Origin: Rariglobus sp041662485
GTDB taxonomy: Bacteria > Verrucomicrobiota > Verrucomicrobiia > Opitutales > Opitutaceae
NCBI GenBank assembly: GCA_041662485.1
Contig: JBAZSJ010000016.1
Span: 1-64,000 of the forward strand
Direction of reading: 5' to 3'
Length of the DNA stretch: 64,000 nt
Positions 7,530 to 19,153 of this stretch are shown in pieces. The notes under the pieces were generated by a model that worked only from the letters and a program-made list of their open reading frames with translations, searched no databases and was not told the origin of the DNA. Every line of letters starts with the position of its first letter. The first letter of the stretch is position 1. The translations under genes were made by a program, and so were the position numbers.

Positions 7530-8576
7530 CTATTTCCCCACCGGCACGAACTTGGCGTCGGCTGTCTTGCGCGACCCCACCCCCAGCACGGAGGCAAACT
7601 CCAGCGTGCGGATGTCGTCGGAGACCGGCTTGAAGCCGGTCTTCTTGCGCCAGCCGTTGATCTTTTCCAGCATGAGCGCATCGAGCAGCACCGGGTCGGT
7701 GCCCAGCCAGAGCCGGGGCTCGGATTCCGTGTAGAGCGAGTTGAACCACGGCCCGCCGATGAATTGATAACGCTCCAGACTCACGAGGGTAAACATCCAC
7801 GTGTGGCGGAGTTCGGGGATCGCGCTCATCTCGGCGACGGCGGCCGGAGCGCTGGCCGGACTGCGGAAGAAACGAGCCGTGTTGGAGGCGTTCCAAAGGG
7901 TCGCGTTGACGAGCGCACCGTTGACCCCAAGCACCGCATGATCGGTGTAGACCGGCAGGTTGATCCAGAAATCCGCGTCCACAAACAGCGGCGTGGCGAG
8001 GAAGCTCTTGCGATCCTCCTCCACGGTCGTCTCGGCATCGTAGTTCTCCACGCTTTTTTGCGCGAGGATGGGATCGAAGCGCGAGGGCAACGGACTGTCG
8101 TAAAACCAGACCGGATCAAAGTAGCGGCCCGATTCGAGCACATAGACCTTGTGCCCCTCGAAAGGCGATTGGCCCGTCACGATAGAAGGCAGGTAGCCGC
8201 AAAACCGCAGACGCTGCTGGTTCAGCCCCACCAGAAAAATATCGCCCTTCGCATACCCGCGCCGTTCCAGCGCGGCGATCACCGCCTTCGTCAAGCCGAG
8301 AGGCGTGGCGAGCCCGGGTCCGGAATCCGTGTAGATTTTCAAACCCACCCGGTGCTTCTCGCCCGGCACTAGCTTTTGGCCGATGGACGCCTCGAAATGC
8401 TTGATCAACGCCTCGACGTCGGCCGCGTAAGTGGCATCGGAAAAATCCGGCATCTTCGCCTCCCAGATCACCGGCGAAACCGGCTCCGAAACCTTGGCCG
8501 GTGCCGTCGCAGCCGCCAACCGCCCGGCAAGCAGGGCGAAAACCATGAATGTGAACACCGAACGGAACGTGAACAT
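7530..8576 (-). CDS. Secreted DUF362-like protein
   Basis: A 348-residue protein with an N-terminal signal peptide (MFTFRSVFTFMVFALLAGRL, cleavage near LAAA-TA). The body resembles DUF362 proteins: a motif of the DADFWINLPVYTDH...GVNGALVNATLWN type (the family's 'inlpklKtH...glKN' region) and LWLGTDPVLLDALML near the C-terminus, the counterpart of STDPVALDAV. The ferredoxin domain of some family members is absent and only one cysteine is seen, so a redox cluster is unlikely. The function of DUF362 proteins is not established. The long spacers on both sides contain only repeats or the dnaG promoter region. Confidence 0.7.
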   Translation of the reverse strand: MFTFRSVFTFMVFALLAGRLAAATAPAKVSEPVSPVIWEAKMPDFSDATYAADVEALIKHFEASIGQKLVPGEKHRVGLKIYTDSGPGLATPLGLTKAVIAALERRGYAKGDIFLVGLNQQRLRFCGYLPSIVTGQSPFEGHKVYVLESGRYFDPVWFYDSPLPSRFDPILAQKSVENYDAETTVEEDRKSFLATPLFVDADFWINLPVYTDHAVLGVNGALVNATLWNASNTARFFRSPASAPAAVAEMSAIPELRHTWMFTLVSLERYQFIGGPWFNSLYTESEPRLWLGTDPVLLDALMLEKINGWRKKTGFKPVSDDIRTLEFASVLGVGSRKTADAKFVPVGK

Positions 8577-8692
8577 GAAGGAAGGCCGGTTGAAAAAGTG
8601 GACGGATGCGAGCAGACCAGCCCGCAGTTCTTGACAGACCCCGCACTAGGGTAAAAGTGCAAACTTCGTTCTACTCACCGAGTCGCCGCCCC

Positions 8693-10570
8693 ATGCCCGT
8701 CATCAAACCCACCTGCCTTCGAGACCTGAAGGCGCGCGTGAACATCGTGGACGTGGTTTCCCGGGTCGCCACCCTCAGGAAAGCCGGCGCGCGCTTCAAG
8801 GGCCTCTGCCCCTTCCACAACGAAAAATCGCCGTCCTTCCACGTCGATCCCGACAAGGGCTTCTACAAGTGCTTCGGCTGCGGCAAGGCCGGCGACGTCA
8901 TCACCTTCGTCCGTGAAACCGAGCAGTTGTCCTTTACCGAGGCCATCGAGACCCTCGGCAAACGCTTCAACGTCCCCATCGAATACGAGGAAGGCTCCGG
9001 CGGCCCGAGCCGCGAGGAACGTTCGCTGCGCCAGGAAATTTTCGACATCCACGAGACCGCCGCCGAGCACTACCATCAGGTTTTCAAGGGCTCGTCCGCC
9101 ACCGGCGAATGGATGCGCGCCTACTGGACCGACAAGCGCCGCTTCACCATGGAGCTCGCCGACGAGTTCAAGATCGGTGCCGCCGAACCCGCCGACTCCG
9201 CCCTCGCCGCCGCGTTGTTGAAAAAAAAATACTCCGAGGAAGCCCTGCGCCAGTGCGGCCTTTTTTTCGTGCGCGACGGCGCGATCCTCGGACTCGGCTC
9301 GCTCAAGCCGCGTTTCCGCGGACGCCTGATGATTCCCATCCGCGACCACCAGGGCCGCGTGGTGGCGTTCACCGCCCGCCAGACCGATCTCACCCCGCAG
9401 GACGATCCGGCCCGCGAGGCCAAATACGTCAACTCCCCCGAGACGCCGATTTTCACGAAGGGAAATCTCCTATTCAACCTCGACCGCGCCCGCACAAGCG
9501 TCGGCGAAGGCAAACCCTTCGTCCTCGTCGAAGGCCAGCTCGACGCGCTGCGCAGTTGGAGCGTGGGCCTCAAGACCGCCATCGCCCCGCAGGGCACCTC
9601 GATCACCGAGGGCCAGCTCGTGCTCCTGCGCCGCTACCACACCCAGGTGGAGTGTTTCTTCGACGGCGACAGCGCGGGCCAGAAAGCCGCGCTGCGTTTT
9701 CTGCCGATGGCGCTCAAAGCCGGCCTTGAAGTGCGTTTCCTCGGAGGCGCGACCGACACCAAAATCGACCCCGACCTGCTCTTCCTTGAACGCGGCCTCG
9801 CCGGTTACGAAGAGGTGCGCAAAGGCGCGCTTTCCGCGATGGCCTTCGCCTGCCGCGCCCTCCTGCCCTCGCCCGAGACGGCCACGCCCGAGCAAAAAGC
9901 CCGCATCGCCCAGGAGCTTCACGCGCTCATCCTCAACGCCGAATCCGAGGTCGCCCGTTCGCAATTCCTCGCCGAGGCAGCGCAACTTTTGCGCCTGCCG
10001 CTCTCCGCGCTGCAACACGACTTCGAGGCCCAGCGCATCCGCCTGAGCCGCCAGCAGGCCGCCCGACCCGCCGCGCCTTCGGCATCCGAAGGCACGCCCG
10101 TTTCGGACACGCCATTGGTCATCACCAAGGACACATCCGAGCATCACCTGCTTTTGTTCATCCTTCATTTTGAGCGTTTGGGACGCCCCTTGAGCGTCAC
10201 TTTGCCGCACGAGTGGATCGACCAAACCCACCCCGCGGGCGTGCTCCTCAACCGCTTCCTCGCCGAATTTGAGCAGGATTCCTGGCCGGGCCGTGATCAT
10301 CTCGAACCTTTATTGGAGTCCCAAGAGGAGCGCGCGCTCGTCGCGTCCATGCTCTTTGAATCCCCTAAAGTCGATGATCCCGAAAAGGTTGCCAACGAAG
10401 CTCTGCGCCAGATTCAGGCCCGTATTCTTGAGCCCCGCGTTCGCCAAATAGAACTTGCTCTAGCCAATACCCATGCGGACAGTAACGTTGACGCAAATTC
10501 TCTATTTAAAGAACTCCTAGATATTAAACGACAGCTGCGTGCGCCACTCCGGCTGCCCGTTGTCGAATAA
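8693..10570 (+). CDS. dnaG: DNA primase
   Basis: Makes RNA primers for lagging-strand replication. The 625-residue protein has the N-terminal CHC2 zinc finger (Cys39, His42, Cys60, Cys63 in CPFH...YKCFGC), the catalytic TOPRIM core (KGNLLFNLDRAR, VLVEGQLDALR and FDGDSAGQKAA with the acidic residues), and a C-terminal DnaB-binding region. The start at 8693 fits the family (MPVIKPTCLRDLKARVNIVD); the frame runs 29 codons further upstream without similarity. It lies 25 bases before rpoD, reproducing the dnaG-rpoD part of the classic macromolecular-synthesis operon but without rpsU. Confidence 0.95.
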   Translation: MPVIKPTCLRDLKARVNIVDVVSRVATLRKAGARFKGLCPFHNEKSPSFHVDPDKGFYKCFGCGKAGDVITFVRETEQLSFTEAIETLGKRFNVPIEYEEGSGGPSREERSLRQEIFDIHETAAEHYHQVFKGSSATGEWMRAYWTDKRRFTMELADEFKIGAAEPADSALAAALLKKKYSEEALRQCGLFFVRDGAILGLGSLKPRFRGRLMIPIRDHQGRVVAFTARQTDLTPQDDPAREAKYVNSPETPIFTKGNLLFNLDRARTSVGEGKPFVLVEGQLDALRSWSVGLKTAIAPQGTSITEGQLVLLRRYHTQVECFFDGDSAGQKAALRFLPMALKAGLEVRFLGGATDTKIDPDLLFLERGLAGYEEVRKGALSAMAFACRALLPSPETATPEQKARIAQELHALILNAESEVARSQFLAEAAQLLRLPLSALQHDFEAQRIRLSRQQAARPAAPSASEGTPVSDTPLVITKDTSEHHLLLFILHFERLGRPLSVTLPHEWIDQTHPAGVLLNRFLAEFEQDSWPGRDHLEPLLESQEERALVASMLFESPKVDDPEKVANEALRQIQARILEPRVRQIELALANTHADSNVDANSLFKELLDIKRQLRAPLRLPVVE

Positions 10571-10595
10571 CTTTTCCCGTATCCCTGTCCCAACC

Positions 10596-12401
<1,806 letters not shown>

Positions 12402-12412
12402 TCCTTCCGGCC

Positions 12413-12781
12413 ATGCGCCGCGCCTTCATCCTCATGCTGGGTTGCCTGCTGCTCGCCGGCTGCGCAACCCGCACCGGAGATAAGCCGCCCTCTCCTGTCG
12501 TTAAGTCGGGCGGCGTGATTCCGAGTCCCTTTGCGGTCGTCGGTCACGTTCTCGATGTGGATGCGAACACGGGCAACATCATCATCGACGTCGCCCCTTA
12601 CACCGTTCTGCCCGCTGATTTTTCCGGCAAGATCATGCTCACCCGCACGGAAGCGGATCTGCGCCCGACCGCCAAACTCGAAGCCTCTCCCTATCTGCGC
12701 GGACACATTCTCGGCGCCCACCTGCTGGCCGGCCGGCCCAACATCGGAGACGAAGTGGTCCTGCCCCCTGCGGAGCGCTGA
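12413..12781 (+). CDS. Small lipoprotein of unknown function
   Basis: A 122-residue protein with a lipoprotein signal (MRRAFILMLGCLLLAGC; lipobox LAGC, Cys17). The mature part contains a compact beta-rich segment (VVGHVLDVDANTGNIIIDV), resembling a small barrel, and ends in GDEVVLPP. It starts 11 bases after rpoD, so it is likely transcribed from the dnaG-rpoD operon. No family is recognised. Confidence 0.75.
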   Translation: MRRAFILMLGCLLLAGCATRTGDKPPSPVVKSGGVIPSPFAVVGHVLDVDANTGNIIIDVAPYTVLPADFSGKIMLTRTEADLRPTAKLEASPYLRGHILGAHLLAGRPNIGDEVVLPPAER

Positions 12782-12847
12782 GACGGCCGCAGGTCGCACG
12801 CTTTCCCCCTTGCCACTCCTCGGACCGAAGCTAACGCTCCACGGATC

Positions 12848-13093
12848 ATGAACAGTCCTTTTAATCCCGTGCTTGCCGGTATGTTTGGTGGCTGGGAAGT
12901 CATCCTCCTCCTCGCGGTCGTCCTGCTTCTTTTCGGAGCCAAAAAACTGCCCGAACTGGCCAAGGGTCTCGGCAAATCCATCAAGGAATTCAAGAAAGCC
13001 TCCGGCGAAGAAGAAGAGATCGAGGTCAAACCCGCCCAGAAATCGGTGGAAGCCTCCAAGTCCGAATCAACCAAGACCCACGGCTCAAACTGA
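12848..13093 (+). CDS. tatA: Sec-independent translocase TatA/E-type subunit
   Basis: An 81-residue protein with a short N-terminal membrane helix (about 15-29, GWEVILLLAVVLLLFGAKKL), the Phe-Gly hinge, then the amphipathic helix PELAKGLGKSIKEFKKA and a charged tail. This is the TatA/TatE layout; TatA oligomers form the conduit that exports folded proteins. No tatB or tatC is nearby. The gene follows the lipoprotein by 66 bases and is closed by a strong terminator. Confidence 0.92.
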   Translation: MNSPFNPVLAGMFGGWEVILLLAVVLLLFGAKKLPELAKGLGKSIKEFKKASGEEEEIEVKPAQKSVEASKSESTKTHGSN

Positions 13094-13116
13094 GCAGCTT
13101 CCGTTTCCCAATTTTG

Positions 13117-13144
13117 AGGCGCGCCCATGTCGGCGCGCCTTTTT
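13117..13144 (+). terminator. Intrinsic terminator after tatA
   Basis: Perfect stem AGGCGCGCC / GGCGCGCCT with a 6-base loop (13117-13140) followed by TTTT. It ends the dnaG-rpoD-lipoprotein-tatA unit. Confidence 0.85.
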
Positions 13145-13163
13145 CGTGTCCGGAATTCGCCAT

Positions 13164-13186
13164 GTAGGAGCGACTTTACGTCGCGA
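13164..13186. repeat. GTAGGAGCGAC palindrome
   Basis: GTAGGAGCGACTTTACGTCG then CGA forms a hairpin starting with the GTAG head common to the repeats of this window. Located between the tatA terminator and the 3' end of the antiporter gene. Confidence 0.55.
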
Positions 13187-13222
13187 TGACGCGCTCCGCG
13201 CGCCTCCGAAGTCACCCCGCTC

Positions 13223-15526
13223 TCAGTCCTCGACCGACACCGTCGCCTCGGCGAGCCAGACCTTGAACGCCCTCAACTGGGCCGGCGTGCCGATCGTGAG
13301 AAGCTCGTCGCCCGCGCGCACCTTCTCGTCCGGCCCGGGATTCAGGATACGGAAGCCCTGGCGATTTACCCCCGCGATCTGCACATGGTGCGTCTGGGCC
13401 GGCGAAAGCTCCCTCAGCGTATGCCCCGCCGCGGGACTGCTCACCGACACCGGAAGGGATTCCATCCGCACGTCGTCAAACTCCGACGGAGCGGGCGGCA
13501 GGCCCGAGACCTCCGTGAGAAAATGTTTTCCCGCCGCAAGCTGCGCCGTCGTGCCCATGAGCAGCAGCTTGTCGCGCGGATACAGCACCGCGTCCGGCGC
13601 GGGCAGCGAGATCATGTAGCCCTGCCGCTCGATGCCCACCACCGTGCAGCCCAGTTTGGACCTCAACCCGAGAGCCGCGATGCTCTTGCCCTGACAGTCC
13701 GCCAGATCGGGCAGCACGCATTCGCCCACGCTCAGCTTCCAGTCCTCGTGCGGACGCAGCCACGGCGCGGCCGTCGCGCTCAGACGCTCGTCGCCGCCGG
13801 TCAGCAACCCCTGCAACTCCACTTCCAGTTCGCTGTGCCAGTAGACGATTTTACGTTTTAGCAAAAACATCGCGCCGGTCATCACCAGAAGCGTCCCCAC
13901 CAGCAGCCATTTCACCGATCCGCCCGTCGGCAGAAACGAGGCCAGCCACACAAAACCCCCCACGGCCGCGACCGTCTTCAGCCCCGTTTCCATGAGCGGC
14001 GCAAGCCGGGCGGCGCGCGGATTTCCCTGCGTCGAGACCTGCGCATAGAGCAGCGCCATCGCGGAAAGATTCCTCCAGATCGCCACCAGCGGAATGAGAA
14101 TCAGCACGCCCAGCACCAGCCAGAAGATCACCACCGGCCCGTTGGGAAACAGCCAGTCGCGCCCGAGCCAGTCCTGCACCGCCGCGAACATCTGCTCGGA
14201 AAACACCAGCAGGCCGGTGACAAACAGCGCCTCCACGCCGATCTGGATGAGGCGCTTCTTGCTGAGCTGCCAGAGCAGGTTGCGCTTTTGCAGGGCATGA
14301 ATGCGGTCCAGCCAGCCGGAATAATAGGCCAGCCACGCCTCCAGCCAGCGCGGCTGGCGCGCGAACACCCATTCGCTGATCGCCTGCGACCGTCGCGTGA
14401 GCACCGGCGACACCAGCGTCGTCAGCAGCGACACGCCCACCGCCAGCGGATAAAACTTGGGCGGCACCACCGCCGCCGTGACTCCCAGTTGCGCGATGAC
14501 GAACGAAAATTCACCGATGGGCAGCGCCGTAAGCCCCACCCGGAACGCGTCCTTCGCCGGCGTGCCGATGAACGTCAGCCCGGTGCTCACCGCCACCGTG
14601 CGCGCGACCAGCGTGAACGCCGCCACCCCGAGGATGAGCGCCCATTCCGCCCCGAGCACGCGCAGGTCGATCTGCAGCCCGATCGCCACGAAAAACACCG
14701 CGCTGAACACATCGCGCATGCCCGCGAACGTCCGGTCGATCTGATGCCGGTGCGGCGTCTCCGCCACGATCGTCCCCAGCAAAAACGCGCCCAAGGCCAG
14801 CGAATACCCCGCGCGATTGGCGAGGATCGCGAGGCCGAAAAGCAGCCCGGCCATGCCGAGCGTCTGCAACTCGTCGTCCACCGAGACGCTCATCTTGCGC
14901 AGCAACCAGGGCACGACCAGCAGGCCCGCGATGCCCGTCAGCACCACGAAGGCGCCAAACAGTCCGATCGTCTGGCCGATATGCGCGCCGCCATGGCCGC
15001 CGAGTTGCACGACCGACGAAAGCACCGTCAGCATCACCACGGCGACCACGTCTTCCAGCACCGATACGCCCATCGCCAGTTGTCCGGCGCGTTCGTGGGT
15101 CGAGCCCACCTCCTGCAGCACCTTGCTGATGATGGACGACGACGAAATCATCAGCATGCCCGCCAAAAACAGGCTTTGCGTGGCGTCAAAGCCGATCACG
15201 ACCCCCGCCAGCCGCGTCATGAAATAAATCAGCCCCGCGCTCACGAACACCCCCAGCATGAGCGACAGACCCAGCCGGCGGAGCTTGCGGATGCTCAGCT
15301 TCAACCCGACGGAAAACATCAGGAACACGAGGCCCACCTGGGCCGCCATCTCGATGCTGGCCTCGTCCGTAACGAGTGAAAACGGCGGCGTATGCGGCCC
15401 CACCACGATGCCGGCCACAAGAAAGCCCACCACCACGGACAACCCAATCCGCTGGCAGACCCACCCCACCAGCGCAGCCACGACCAAAATCACTGCGAGG
15501 TTTTGGATAAAATCGATGCCAGCCAT
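13223..15526 (-). CDS. CPA2 cation:proton antiporter with C-terminal TrkA-C domains
   Basis: A 767-residue inner-membrane protein. The start at 15526 (MAGIDFIQNLAVILVVAALV) puts a membrane helix at the N-terminus; the frame's 34 extra upstream codons look non-native. Residues about 1-385 form the Na+/H+-exchanger fold (KefB/YbaL type; VGFLVAGIVVGPHTP, SLALGAFLLGTIVAETPH). A second hydrophobic block of about four helices follows (about 430-575). The cytoplasmic end carries two TrkA-C (RCK_C) domains (about 605-680 and 695-765), each with a GRD-like turn (YPRDKLLLMGT, RAGDELLTIGT). Likely exports K+ or Na+ in exchange for protons, gated by a ligand at the RCK_C domains; c-di-AMP is a known ligand of RCK_C domains, and a synthase is encoded at 5567-6925. 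Confidence 0.85.
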   Translation of the reverse strand: MAGIDFIQNLAVILVVAALVGWVCQRIGLSVVVGFLVAGIVVGPHTPPFSLVTDEASIEMAAQVGLVFLMFSVGLKLSIRKLRRLGLSLMLGVFVSAGLIYFMTRLAGVVIGFDATQSLFLAGMLMISSSSIISKVLQEVGSTHERAGQLAMGVSVLEDVVAVVMLTVLSSVVQLGGHGGAHIGQTIGLFGAFVVLTGIAGLLVVPWLLRKMSVSVDDELQTLGMAGLLFGLAILANRAGYSLALGAFLLGTIVAETPHRHQIDRTFAGMRDVFSAVFFVAIGLQIDLRVLGAEWALILGVAAFTLVARTVAVSTGLTFIGTPAKDAFRVGLTALPIGEFSFVIAQLGVTAAVVPPKFYPLAVGVSLLTTLVSPVLTRRSQAISEWVFARQPRWLEAWLAYYSGWLDRIHALQKRNLLWQLSKKRLIQIGVEALFVTGLLVFSEQMFAAVQDWLGRDWLFPNGPVVIFWLVLGVLILIPLVAIWRNLSAMALLYAQVSTQGNPRAARLAPLMETGLKTVAAVGGFVWLASFLPTGGSVKWLLVGTLLVMTGAMFLLKRKIVYWHSELEVELQGLLTGGDERLSATAAPWLRPHEDWKLSVGECVLPDLADCQGKSIAALGLRSKLGCTVVGIERQGYMISLPAPDAVLYPRDKLLLMGTTAQLAAGKHFLTEVSGLPPAPSEFDDVRMESLPVSVSSPAAGHTLRELSPAQTHHVQIAGVNRQGFRILNPGPDEKVRAGDELLTIGTPAQLRAFKVWLAEATVSVED

Positions 15527-15846
15527 GGGTAAGTTTATACAACGTTCGCGCGACCAACCTGCGTCAAGCGCGGAGGTCGGTTTTGCACGGCTAACAGTCC
15601 GGCCGCGTACTTCGGCGATCTTGATCAAATCAACACCCCGGATCGTTTCCGACGTAGGAGCCCGTTTACGGGCGATTCGTGTAGCCGCAAGCGCCAGCGA
15701 GCGGAAGATTGCCGCTCACCCTTTCGCCGTTATGAAGGCAACGCGTGAAGCACTCTTGTAATGTATCTATGTAAGCTTCGAGACTCATTCTAGTTTTGAG
15801 CCCGGAACAGTGGCGGGGCGATCCGAAGGACTCGCGGCGAGTTTTG
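15527..15846. other. Intergenic region with palindromic repeats
   Basis: 320 bases between the antiporter and vapC. It contains GTAGGAGCCCGTTTACGGGC (from 15654) and GTAGCCGCAAGCGCCAGCGA (from 15681), members of the window's palindromic repeat families. No gene is supported. Upstream of the antiporter, about 15740-15800, the sequence is A+T-richer. Confidence 0.5.
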
Positions 15847-16227
15847 TTAAAAGGCGTGAACTTTCAGGCCGCGCACACGGCGGAAGTGCTCCGTGTTGTC
15901 GGTGACGACGGGCAGGCCGTAATCAAGAGCGGTCGCGGCAATCAGGGTGTCCGGAAGTCCGATGCGGAAACCGGCGCGTCGCAGTTCACGGAAAATCTCT
16001 GCGGCCGTATCCCAAACCCGTTCGTCAACGGGGAGGACGGCAAAGGGGGAGAGGTGTTTTTGGGCGTGCGCATGGGAATCAAAGCCCGCCGAAAACTCCG
16101 CCACGGAAACGCGCGAGACGTAAGACGGTGTCTCGGGATGGCTCGAAAGAAACGAAAGGGCGCGGTCCCTGGGGATGCGCTTGTTTTGCCCGGCAAGAGA
16201 AACCAAAAAATTGGTGTCGTAGAGCAT
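15847..16227 (-). CDS. vapC: VapC-type PIN-domain toxin
   Basis: A 126-residue PIN-domain ribonuclease. The acidic metal-binding residues are visible: Asp4 in YDTNFLVSL, Glu44 in SVAEFSAG, Asp93 in LPDTLIAATA and Asp110 in VVTDNTEHF. VapC toxins cleave tRNA or rRNA and are neutralised by a VapB partner. The upstream gene ends only 2 bases before this start, the standard antitoxin-toxin layout. All catalytic positions are present, so it should be active. Confidence 0.88.
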   Translation of the reverse strand: MLYDTNFLVSLAGQNKRIPRDRALSFLSSHPETPSYVSRVSVAEFSAGFDSHAHAQKHLSPFAVLPVDERVWDTAAEIFRELRRAGFRIGLPDTLIAATALDYGLPVVTDNTEHFRRVRGLKVHAF

Positions 16228-16229
16228 GC

Positions 16230-16436
16230 TCAGCGGCGACGGTCGGCCACTATTTGCTCGACGAGAGCGCCGTCGAGACCTTTGCCAAAATCCTTGATTT
16301 TAAGAAGGTCGGCGGCGGTGGTTTTGGCAGGCGGCGGCGTGCGTGGTGTGAATTTATAGCTTCCGATCTTGGCGGGAGCTTTGACGACGGCGCGGCCGCG
16401 TGGAGCGGGCTTCTTGGTCTTGGTTAGCGTGCTCAT
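16230..16436 (-). CDS. Putative VapB-type antitoxin
   Basis: A 68-residue basic protein (start at the ATG at 16436; a TTG-initiated extension of 12 codons is less likely). The N-terminal half is Lys/Pro-rich (MSTLTKTKKPAPRGRAVVKA) and the C-terminal half, TTAADLLKIKDFGKGLDGAL, resembles toxin-binding tails of small antitoxins. No clear DNA-binding fold is recognised, so the role is inferred from its position 2 bases upstream of the PIN toxin gene. Confidence 0.65.
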   Translation of the reverse strand: MSTLTKTKKPAPRGRAVVKAPAKIGSYKFTPRTPPPAKTTAADLLKIKDFGKGLDGALVEQIVADRRR

Positions 16437-16659
16437 ACCAGCAGAATGTGCGGCGATTGCCCGGCGTGGCAAGACCGCGAACGAGAGCGAGCGCCGAGAA
16501 AAGCCCGTGAGGTGCTACCAGACTACGGCTTCAGATCAGACTGCCGCCGCCCCGGATTTCCCCATCCCCGCACAGAGACTCGTTTTCCCCTTTGACACTC
16601 GTTCACTTCGCCCGTTTGTAATCTCAGCGGCGCAGGCGTCGTTTCATTACCCAAGCAAC

Positions 16660-17676
<1,017 letters not shown>

Positions 17677-17778
17677 GCCTCCTCGGATTTTGGGTTTTCG
17701 ATTTTCGGATTCCTTTACCCTCGGACGCCCCTCAAATCGGAACTCAGGAATTCAAAATCATAAGTTCCGCCGCGTCCC

Positions 17779-18615
17779 GTGCCCAAACGCTTCGACCAAA
17801 ACAGACCCTTTCTCACGCTCGCCCTCGTGTTTGCGGCCTGGCTGGTGGTACCGACCGCCGTGAAGCGGGTGATGCGCGCCGGCTTCTTCGAGATGCAGGC
17901 CCCCGTGGAGGTGACCGCCTCCTACATCCGCGACCTGCAGGAATTCTGGGCGCTTAAAACCCGCTCCAAAGACGAGCTCATCGAGGCCGGACGCGATCTC
18001 GTCCACCTCAGCAACTACTACGAAATCCGTCTCCAGAAAGACGACGACCTGCGCGCGCGGCTCGAACGCCTCGACAAGCTTCTGAAGCTTCCCGCCCCCG
18101 AGGGCTACCGCGCCGAACCCGCCCGCGTCGTCCGCCGCGACTTCTCCGGCTGGTGGCAGCAGCTCGTCATCCGCAAGGGCTCCAACTACGGCATCACGGT
18201 GGGCTCGCCCGTCATCTACGCGGGCGGAGTGGTCGGCCGCATACGCGAAGTCCATGCCTACACCTCCGTCGTCGAGTTGATCAGCAGCCCCGGCGTGCGC
18301 ATCGCCGCCTGCCTCGAGGGCGACACCCGCCCGATCAGCTTCCAGGGCGGCATCAACCCCTCCCTCGCCCCCGCGCGCGGCGAAGTCGAATACGTGCCCG
18401 TCGATGTGTTTGTCACGCCCGCCGCCCCCCGCCGGCTCGTAACCTCGGGTCTTGGCGGCGTGTTTCCCGGCGGCCTGACCATCGGCACCCTCGTCAACGT
18501 CGAACCGAGCACCGACGGCCTTTTCAAAAGCGGCGGCGTGCAACTCGACGCCGCCCTCTCCGCCCTTTCCGAGGTGACCGTGCTCGTGCCCGAAGAGACG
18601 CCCGCCGCCAACTGA
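17779..18615 (+). CDS. mreC: Cell-shape-determining protein MreC
   Basis: A 278-residue bitopic membrane protein starting at a GTG at 17779. A single N-terminal helix (about 11-28) is followed by a helical/coiled-coil stretch (about 45-110) and a periplasmic double beta-barrel domain (about 115-270; VIRKGSNYGITVGSPVIYAGGVVGRI). MreC links the MreB cytoskeleton to PBP2. The mreD start lies one base after its stop codon, so the genes are translationally coupled. Confidence 0.9.
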   Translation: MPKRFDQNRPFLTLALVFAAWLVVPTAVKRVMRAGFFEMQAPVEVTASYIRDLQEFWALKTRSKDELIEAGRDLVHLSNYYEIRLQKDDDLRARLERLDKLLKLPAPEGYRAEPARVVRRDFSGWWQQLVIRKGSNYGITVGSPVIYAGGVVGRIREVHAYTSVVELISSPGVRIAACLEGDTRPISFQGGINPSLAPARGEVEYVPVDVFVTPAAPRRLVTSGLGGVFPGGLTIGTLVNVEPSTDGLFKSGGVQLDAALSALSEVTVLVPEETPAAN

Positions 18616-18616
18616 C

Positions 18617-19144
18617 ATGAAGCTCCGCGTCCTCATCCTCTCGCTCGCTTCGCTGCTTCTCGTGACGCTGCTCGCCCAGCTCAACCACACCCTCGGTCCC
18701 TGGCAGCTTCATGTGTGGTGCGGCGGCCTCTTCGTCGCGTTTGCCGCGCTGCGGCTCGATTTCCGCACCGGCGCGGCGGCGGCGTTCGTCGGCGGCCTCC
18801 TGCTCGACGCGGGAGCCCCGGTCGCCTTCGGCACGCACGCCCTGCTCTTCCTCGCCGCCCATGCCGTGATCTTCAACGTCCGCGCCCGCGTCCCCCGCGA
18901 CGAGACCATCATCGGAGTGATCGCCGCGCTGCTCGCCAACCTCGGCCTCTTTGTCGCGTTGTCTTTCCTGCGCGTCGATCTGGGCCCGGATACGGGCGGG
19001 GCCTGGATGCGCAACTTCGCCGACCTGCTCGTCTCCCAACTCGTCCTCGTCCTTGTCGCCCCCTGGTTTTTCGCCGTGCAGACGCGCCTTCTCCAGCTTG
19101 GCGGCACCCAGCTCCGCGACGCCTCCCGCAGCGGCGCGCTCTAA
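18617..19144 (+). CDS. mreD: Rod-shape-determining protein MreD
   Basis: A 175-residue integral membrane protein with about five hydrophobic segments (near 5-25, 33-48, 54-68, 76-90 and 98-118) and a final one near 140-158. Sequence is weakly conserved in this family; the assignment rests on size, topology and position between mreC and mrdA. MreD forms part of the elongasome with MreC. Confidence 0.85.
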   Translation: MKLRVLILSLASLLLVTLLAQLNHTLGPWQLHVWCGGLFVAFAALRLDFRTGAAAAFVGGLLLDAGAPVAFGTHALLFLAAHAVIFNVRARVPRDETIIGVIAALLANLGLFVALSFLRVDLGPDTGGAWMRNFADLLVSQLVLVLVAPWFFAVQTRLLQLGGTQLRDASRSGAL

Positions 19145-19153
19145 GGCTCCCGC